A DNA stretch of 64,000 bases from Rhodopseudomonas palustris (lineage in GTDB: Bacteria; Pseudomonadota; Alphaproteobacteria; Rhizobiales; Xanthobacteraceae): positions 1,488,001 to 1,552,000 of the forward strand of contig NZ_CP140155.1 of NCBI RefSeq assembly GCF_034479375.1, given 5' to 3'. Position 1 is the first letter of the stretch. Each line of letters begins with the position of its first letter. This document shows, one piece after another, positions 60,517 through 64,000 of this stretch. The position numbers and the translations under genes were made by a program. The notes below the pieces were generated by a model. The model saw only the letters and a list, made by a program, of their open reading frames with translations. It made no database searches and had not been told where the DNA came from.

Positions 60517-60840
60517 GACGCCGGGCAGCGCCCGCATCCTCCCTCACGGATCGTTGAGATCGGCCGCCTCCGGGCGGCCTTTGTTTTGGTCTGGGCCGAG
60601 TTCGGGGTCAGGACACGGCCTCCCGCCCCGGCGACATTTCGAAAATGTGCTGAATAGCTGAATAAAAGCTGAAGCGCGGCGTCGGCAGCATGCTCTGCGC
60701 GCAATCGCGATGCGGCATCGTCCCGCGCGTCGGGTCGCGAGGCGCGCCGACACACCTCGCGAGTCATCGCGTGACACATCATCCGGAGATCGGCGGGGGA
60801 CTTTGCGGTTTCGCCAAAGACCTGATTTTACAGGGCTAAA
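60517..60840. other. Intergenic region between small membrane protein gene and tRNA-Asp
   Basis: 324 bases. It holds the plus-strand terminator at 60562-60589 and otherwise no convincing gene. Immediately beyond the tRNA 3' end the minus strand reads TTTAGCCC, with a weak stem CTTTG / CAAAG at about 60802-60820 that may end tRNA transcription. Confidence 0.45.
60562..60589 (+). terminator. Rho-independent terminator after the small membrane protein gene
   Basis: GGCCGCC (60562-60568), TCCG loop, GGCGGCC (60573-60579), then TTTGTTTTGG. Perfect 7-bp stem, 46 nt after the stop codon of the 64-residue protein gene. Confidence 0.85.
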
Positions 60841-60917
<77 letters not shown>

Positions 60918-61043
60918 GTGGTTTGCGTCCCGCGCAGGCGGTCGATCTAACGGGGCGTCCTTCCCAAGTCAAGCCGCTTGCGCGAAAGCTCCGTTTCGGC
61001 GTGCCGGGGGGCGCTGTTGTCCTTTGATGTCGGCGGTTTTTGG

Positions 61044-61085
61044 GCCTGCAATGCAAATAATGCGCTGTTTGCAGGCAAAACAGCG
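61044..61085. promoter_or_regulatory. Overlapping inverted repeats upstream of the HU gene
   Basis: GCCTGCA (61044-61050) pairs with TGCAGGC (61070-61076), while CGCTGTTT (61063-61070) pairs with AAACAGCG (61078-61085). The two stems share bases and exclude each other. The array lies 80-120 nt before the HU start in an AT-richer stretch. It could be an operator array or an RNA switch in the leader. Confidence 0.45.
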
Positions 61086-61164
61086 TATGCAGTCCCCACC
61101 CGAATCGTCTAAGGCCTGCTACGTCTTAGTTTCCTAAGCCACTACAAAACCCGGAGAGCAAAAT

Positions 61165-61476
61165 ATGGCGAAGAAAGCAGTTGCGAAAGCCGCGACACCC
61201 ACGACCGTTACCCTGAAGCATCTCGCCGCGGCGCTCGCCGAAGAGCACGAGCTGTCGAAGAAGCAGACCGAAGCCATTCTCGGCGATCTGGTCGGCCGCA
61301 TCACCAAGCACCTGAAGAAGGGCGAGCGCATCCGCATCGTCGGCCTCGGCATCCTGCAGGTCCGCAAGCGCGCCGCCCGCACCGGCCGCAACCCGGCCAC
61401 CGGCGAAACCATTCAGATCAAGGCCAGCAAGAAGGTCGCGTTCCGCGCCGCGAAGGAACTCAAGGAAGCCATCTGA
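61165..61476 (+). CDS. HU-family DNA-binding protein
   Basis: 103 residues. Histone-like dimeric nucleoid protein. The N terminus is Ala/Lys/Thr-rich (MAKKAVAKAATPTTVT), then the helical body ALAEEHELSKKQTEAILGDL and the DNA-binding arm with GRNPATGETIQIKASKKVAF containing the proline that intercalates in DNA. GGAGAG precedes the ATG. It is flanked by inverted repeats on both sides. Confidence 0.94.
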   Translation: MAKKAVAKAATPTTVTLKHLAAALAEEHELSKKQTEAILGDLVGRITKHLKKGERIRIVGLGILQVRKRAARTGRNPATGETIQIKASKKVAFRAAKELKEAI

Positions 61477-61498
61477 GCTTTCTCCTTCGAATCATCCA

Positions 61499-61536
61499 CG
61501 CGATCCCGGGAGCCCCTCGCGGCCGCCGGGATCGCG
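61499..61536. terminator. Strong stem-loop after the HU gene
   Basis: CGCGATCCCGG (61499-61509) and CCGGGATCGCG (61526-61536) form a perfect 11-bp stem with a 16-nt loop, 23 nt after the HU stop codon. There is no T run, so it may end transcription with Rho, protect the abundant HU mRNA, or bind a protein. Confidence 0.5.
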
Positions 61537-61588
61537 ATCCACCGGCATCGCGTTTTCCACGCTTTTCTGAAGTCTGGCGGTCCTGACC

Positions 61589-62854
61589 GTGCATACCGGC
61601 GTCGGCGACATCGCATTCACCCATGGCGTCACCGAGCGCTTCCTGCGCTACGTCGCGATCGACACCCAGTCGGACCCGGCTTCCCCCACCTGCCCGTCGA
61701 CCGCGAAGCAGAAGACCCTCGGCGCCCTGCTGGCGCAGGAGCTGCGCGATCTCGGCCTGTCCGACGCCCATCTCGACGCGCACGGCTACGTCTACGCCAC
61801 GCTCCCGGCGACCACCGACAAGCCGAACGTCCCCGCAATCTGCTTCTGCTCGCATATGGACACCTCGCCCGATTGTTCAGGCGAAGGCGTCAAGCCACAG
61901 ATCGTGAAGAATTATCAGGGCGGCGACATCGTCCTGCCGGCGGATTCGAGCCAGGTCATCCGGTTCGCCGAGCATCCGGCGCTGGCGCAGCAGATCGGCC
62001 ACGACATCATCACCGCCGACGGCACCACGCTGCTCGGCGCCGACAACAAGGCCGGCATCGCCGAGATCATGGACGCGGTGGCGTTCCTGCTCGCGCATCC
62101 GCAGATCAAGCACGGCACGCTCAAGATCCTGTTCACGCCGGACGAGGAGATCGGCCGCGGCGTCGACAAGGTCGATCTGGAGAAGCTCGGCGCCGATTTC
62201 GCCTACACGATGGACGGCGAGACCGCCGGCAATATCGAGGACGAGACCTTCTCGGCCGACGGGGCGGTGGTCACCATTACCGGCGTCAGCGCCCATCCCG
62301 GCTTCGCCAAGGGCAAGATCGAGCACGCCATCAAGATCGCCGCGGCGATCGTCGAGCGGCTGCCCAAGGATGCCTGCTCGCCGGAGACCACCGAGGGCCG
62401 CGACGGCTTCCTGCATCCGATCGGCATCGCCGGCGCGCTCGAGCAGGCGACGCTGAGCTTCATCGTCCGCGACTTCACGGAAGAAGGGCTGCAGGAGAAG
62501 GAAGCGCTGCTGCAGCGGATCGTCGACGAGGTGATGCGCGCCTACCCGCGCTCGACCGCGACCATCGAGATCAAGCAACAATACCGCAACATGAAGCAGG
62601 TGCTCGACCGCCATCCCGAACTGGTCGCGAACGCCCGCGAGGCGATCGGCCGCGCCGGGCTCACGCCGGTCACGACGTCGATTCGCGGTGGCACCGACGG
62701 CTCGCGGCTGTCGTTCATGGGACTGCCCTGCCCCAACATCTTCGCCGGTGAACACGCCTTCCACTCGCGGCTCGAATGGGTCAGCCGCCAGGACATGGAA
62801 GCCGCAGTCCGCACCATCGTGCATCTGGCGATGATTTTCGAGGAGCGGGCGTAA
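61589..62854 (+). CDS. pepT: Peptidase T (tripeptide aminopeptidase)
   Basis: 421 residues of the M20 family, a dizinc aminopeptidase for tripeptides. Metal ligands are seen in CFCSHMDTSPDCSG (His, Asp ~ residues 87-90), GADNKAGIAEIMDAV, FTPDEEIGRGVDKV and AFHSRLEWVS. Length matches E. coli PepT (408). The start is a GTG at 61589 with only a weak binding site (ggcgg), so a later start is possible. Cytosolic; no signal peptide. Confidence 0.93.
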   Translation: MHTGVGDIAFTHGVTERFLRYVAIDTQSDPASPTCPSTAKQKTLGALLAQELRDLGLSDAHLDAHGYVYATLPATTDKPNVPAICFCSHMDTSPDCSGEGVKPQIVKNYQGGDIVLPADSSQVIRFAEHPALAQQIGHDIITADGTTLLGADNKAGIAEIMDAVAFLLAHPQIKHGTLKILFTPDEEIGRGVDKVDLEKLGADFAYTMDGETAGNIEDETFSADGAVVTITGVSAHPGFAKGKIEHAIKIAAAIVERLPKDACSPETTEGRDGFLHPIGIAGALEQATLSFIVRDFTEEGLQEKEALLQRIVDEVMRAYPRSTATIEIKQQYRNMKQVLDRHPELVANAREAIGRAGLTPVTTSIRGGTDGSRLSFMGLPCPNIFAGEHAFHSRLEWVSRQDMEAAVRTIVHLAMIFEERA

Positions 62855-63065
62855 GCGCAGGCGCCACCTCGCCAGCCGCCATCGCCTCGAACGGTCCCTC
62901 CCGCCCCACGAACCATCCGATCGTCCGCAGACGATTGGACGGAAGAATCAAGCCATCGCGCGTCTCGAAGTGTGGCGGATCGATGGACCCGCATTTGGGA
63001 ATCTGATCTGGGTTCCATGTCGCGCCCGGATATTCGGAGAGGGCGAGAAAGCGGAGATCCACCTG

Positions 63066-64000
63066 ATGGCTTGGGGACACCTTCCGTCGCTTCCGTCCGC
63101 AAGAGGATGGTCGGTCATCGCCGGCCTGTTGTGCGCGCCTTTGGTCCTGTCGGGATGCAAGGAGCAGAACAAATACGTGGCGCCGCCGCCCGCCAAGGTC
63201 ACCGTCGCCACGCCCACCCGCGCCCCGGTCACGCTCTATGCCGAATTCACCGGCAACACCGCCCCGGTCGCGTCGGTCGATCTTGAAGCCCGCGTGCAGG
63301 GCTTCCTCGAGAGCATCGACTACCGCGACGGCGAAGCGGTGAAGAAGGGCCGCGTGCTGTTCAAGATCGAACCTGCCCAGTATCAGGCCCAGGTCGATCT
63401 GCAGCAGGCCCAGCTCGACGGCGCCAAGGCCAAGCAGGTCAATGCGAAGCGCGAATACGACCGCCAGGCCACCCTCGGGCAGAAGGAGGTCGCCACCCAG
63501 CGCAATGTCGACGATGCCCAGACCAATCTGGCGTCGGCCAATGCCCAGGTCGCGGCCAGCGAGGCCTCGCTGGCGCTCGCCAAGACCTCCCTCGCCTATG
63601 CCACCGTGAGCGCGCCGTTCGACGGCGTGGTGACGCGCCGCCTCGCCAATATCGGCGCGCTGGTCGGCTCGTCCGGCCCGACCAAACTCGCCACCATCCT
63701 CCAGGTCGATCCGCTCTACGTCTATTTCAACATCACCGAACAGCAGCAGATCAATCTGCGCGACGCGCTCGCCAAACAGGGCAAGACCCTGAAGACCATG
63801 CGCGAAGACCGGATGGAATTGCCGATCCAGGTCGCACTGTCGGCCGACACCGCGTTCCAATATGTCGGCAAGGTCGACTACATCGCGCCGCAGGTCGACA
63901 CCGCCACCGGGACCCTGCAGTTGCGCGGCGAGCTGGAGAACAAGGACGTGGCTCTGGTGCCCGGCCTGTTCGTCCGGGTCCGCGTCCCCGTCGGCAAGAT
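63066..64000 (+). CDS. RND efflux periplasmic adaptor (MFP), N-terminal part
   Basis: About 311 codons are in the window; the gene runs off the right edge. A lipoprotein signal with lipobox LVLSGC (Cys31) starts the protein. Barrel-sandwich hybrid halves (GNTAPVASVDLEARVQGFLE and TVSAPFDGVVTRRLANIGAL) flank a coiled-coil hairpin (QAQVDLQQAQLDGAKAKQVN). A beta-barrel domain with QVDPLYVYFNITEQQQ follows. It links an inner-membrane RND pump to an outer-membrane channel; the pump gene is expected just downstream. GGAG lies 9 nt before the ATG. Confidence 0.92.
   Translation, partial: MAWGHLPSLPSARGWSVIAGLLCAPLVLSGCKEQNKYVAPPPAKVTVATPTRAPVTLYAEFTGNTAPVASVDLEARVQGFLESIDYRDGEAVKKGRVLFKIEPAQYQAQVDLQQAQLDGAKAKQVNAKREYDRQATLGQKEVATQRNVDDAQTNLASANAQVAASEASLALAKTSLAYATVSAPFDGVVTRRLANIGALVGSSGPTKLATILQVDPLYVYFNITEQQQINLRDALAKQGKTLKTMREDRMELPIQVALSADTAFQYVGKVDYIAPQVDTATGTLQLRGELENKDVALVPGLFVRVRVPVGK

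Overview
The window is chromosomal backbone DNA from a high-GC alphaproteobacterium of the order Hyphomicrobiales. Gene content and gene order most resemble Rhodopseudomonas or Bradyrhizobium (Nitrobacteraceae). Clade markers include DUF3551, DUF6163, DUF1467, an LdtR-type MarR regulator, a short ProRS, a HemB without the zinc cysteines, and dispersed 'gtcat-ccggg' palindromes. I see no phage, insertion sequence, CRISPR array or integron. Accessory content is small and slotted between housekeeping genes.

Layout. 1-7.6 kb (minus strand): glyA-nrdR with a large palindrome between them, a GST, several small proteins, an LdtR-like regulator, an acyl-CoA synthetase and a DUF6163 membrane protein. 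7.8-10.4 kb (plus): hemB, an RDD protein and the Bpt leucyltransferase. 10.4-15.1 kb (minus): mntH, parC and a TetR regulator divergent from a GST. 15.9-24 kb (minus): recO, a membrane protein, era, rnc, lepB, acpS, pdxJ, rsh and rpoZ. 24.3-25.6 kb (plus): an NYN-domain protein overlapping a family 5 uracil-DNA glycosylase. 25.6-31.4 kb (minus): smpB, mscL, dapA, dnaE, and a 32-residue membrane peptide gene behind a promoter carrying an alphaproteobacterial LexA box. 31.6-32.2 kb (plus): two DUF3551 paralogues. 32.3-60 kb (minus): lolD, lolC/E, proS, a copper-handling set (PCuAC, YcnI, CopCD, DUF2946), pncB, DUF1467, mce, rnj, birA and the full complex I operon. 60.3-64 kb: a small plus-strand membrane protein, tRNA-Asp, an HU protein, peptidase T and the start of an RND efflux adaptor.

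The complex I operon runs nuoABCD-X-E-Y-FGHIJKLMN and continues without clear breaks into birA, rnj, mce and DUF1467. X is an FkbM-type methyltransferase gene whose GTG start overlaps the nuoD stop. Y is a 71-residue one- or two-pass membrane protein coupled to nuoE. NuoL carries a histidine-rich insert near its N terminus, and a run of heptanucleotide repeats separates nuoC from nuoD.

The best candidates for undescribed biology are the LexA-controlled 32-residue membrane peptide upstream of dnaE (analogous in design to Caulobacter SidA), the coupled methyltransferase and small membrane protein inside the nuo operon, and a short terminator-ended plus-strand transcript candidate near 39.3 kb. 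All functional statements rest on reading the sequence and on family knowledge. No database search was run.
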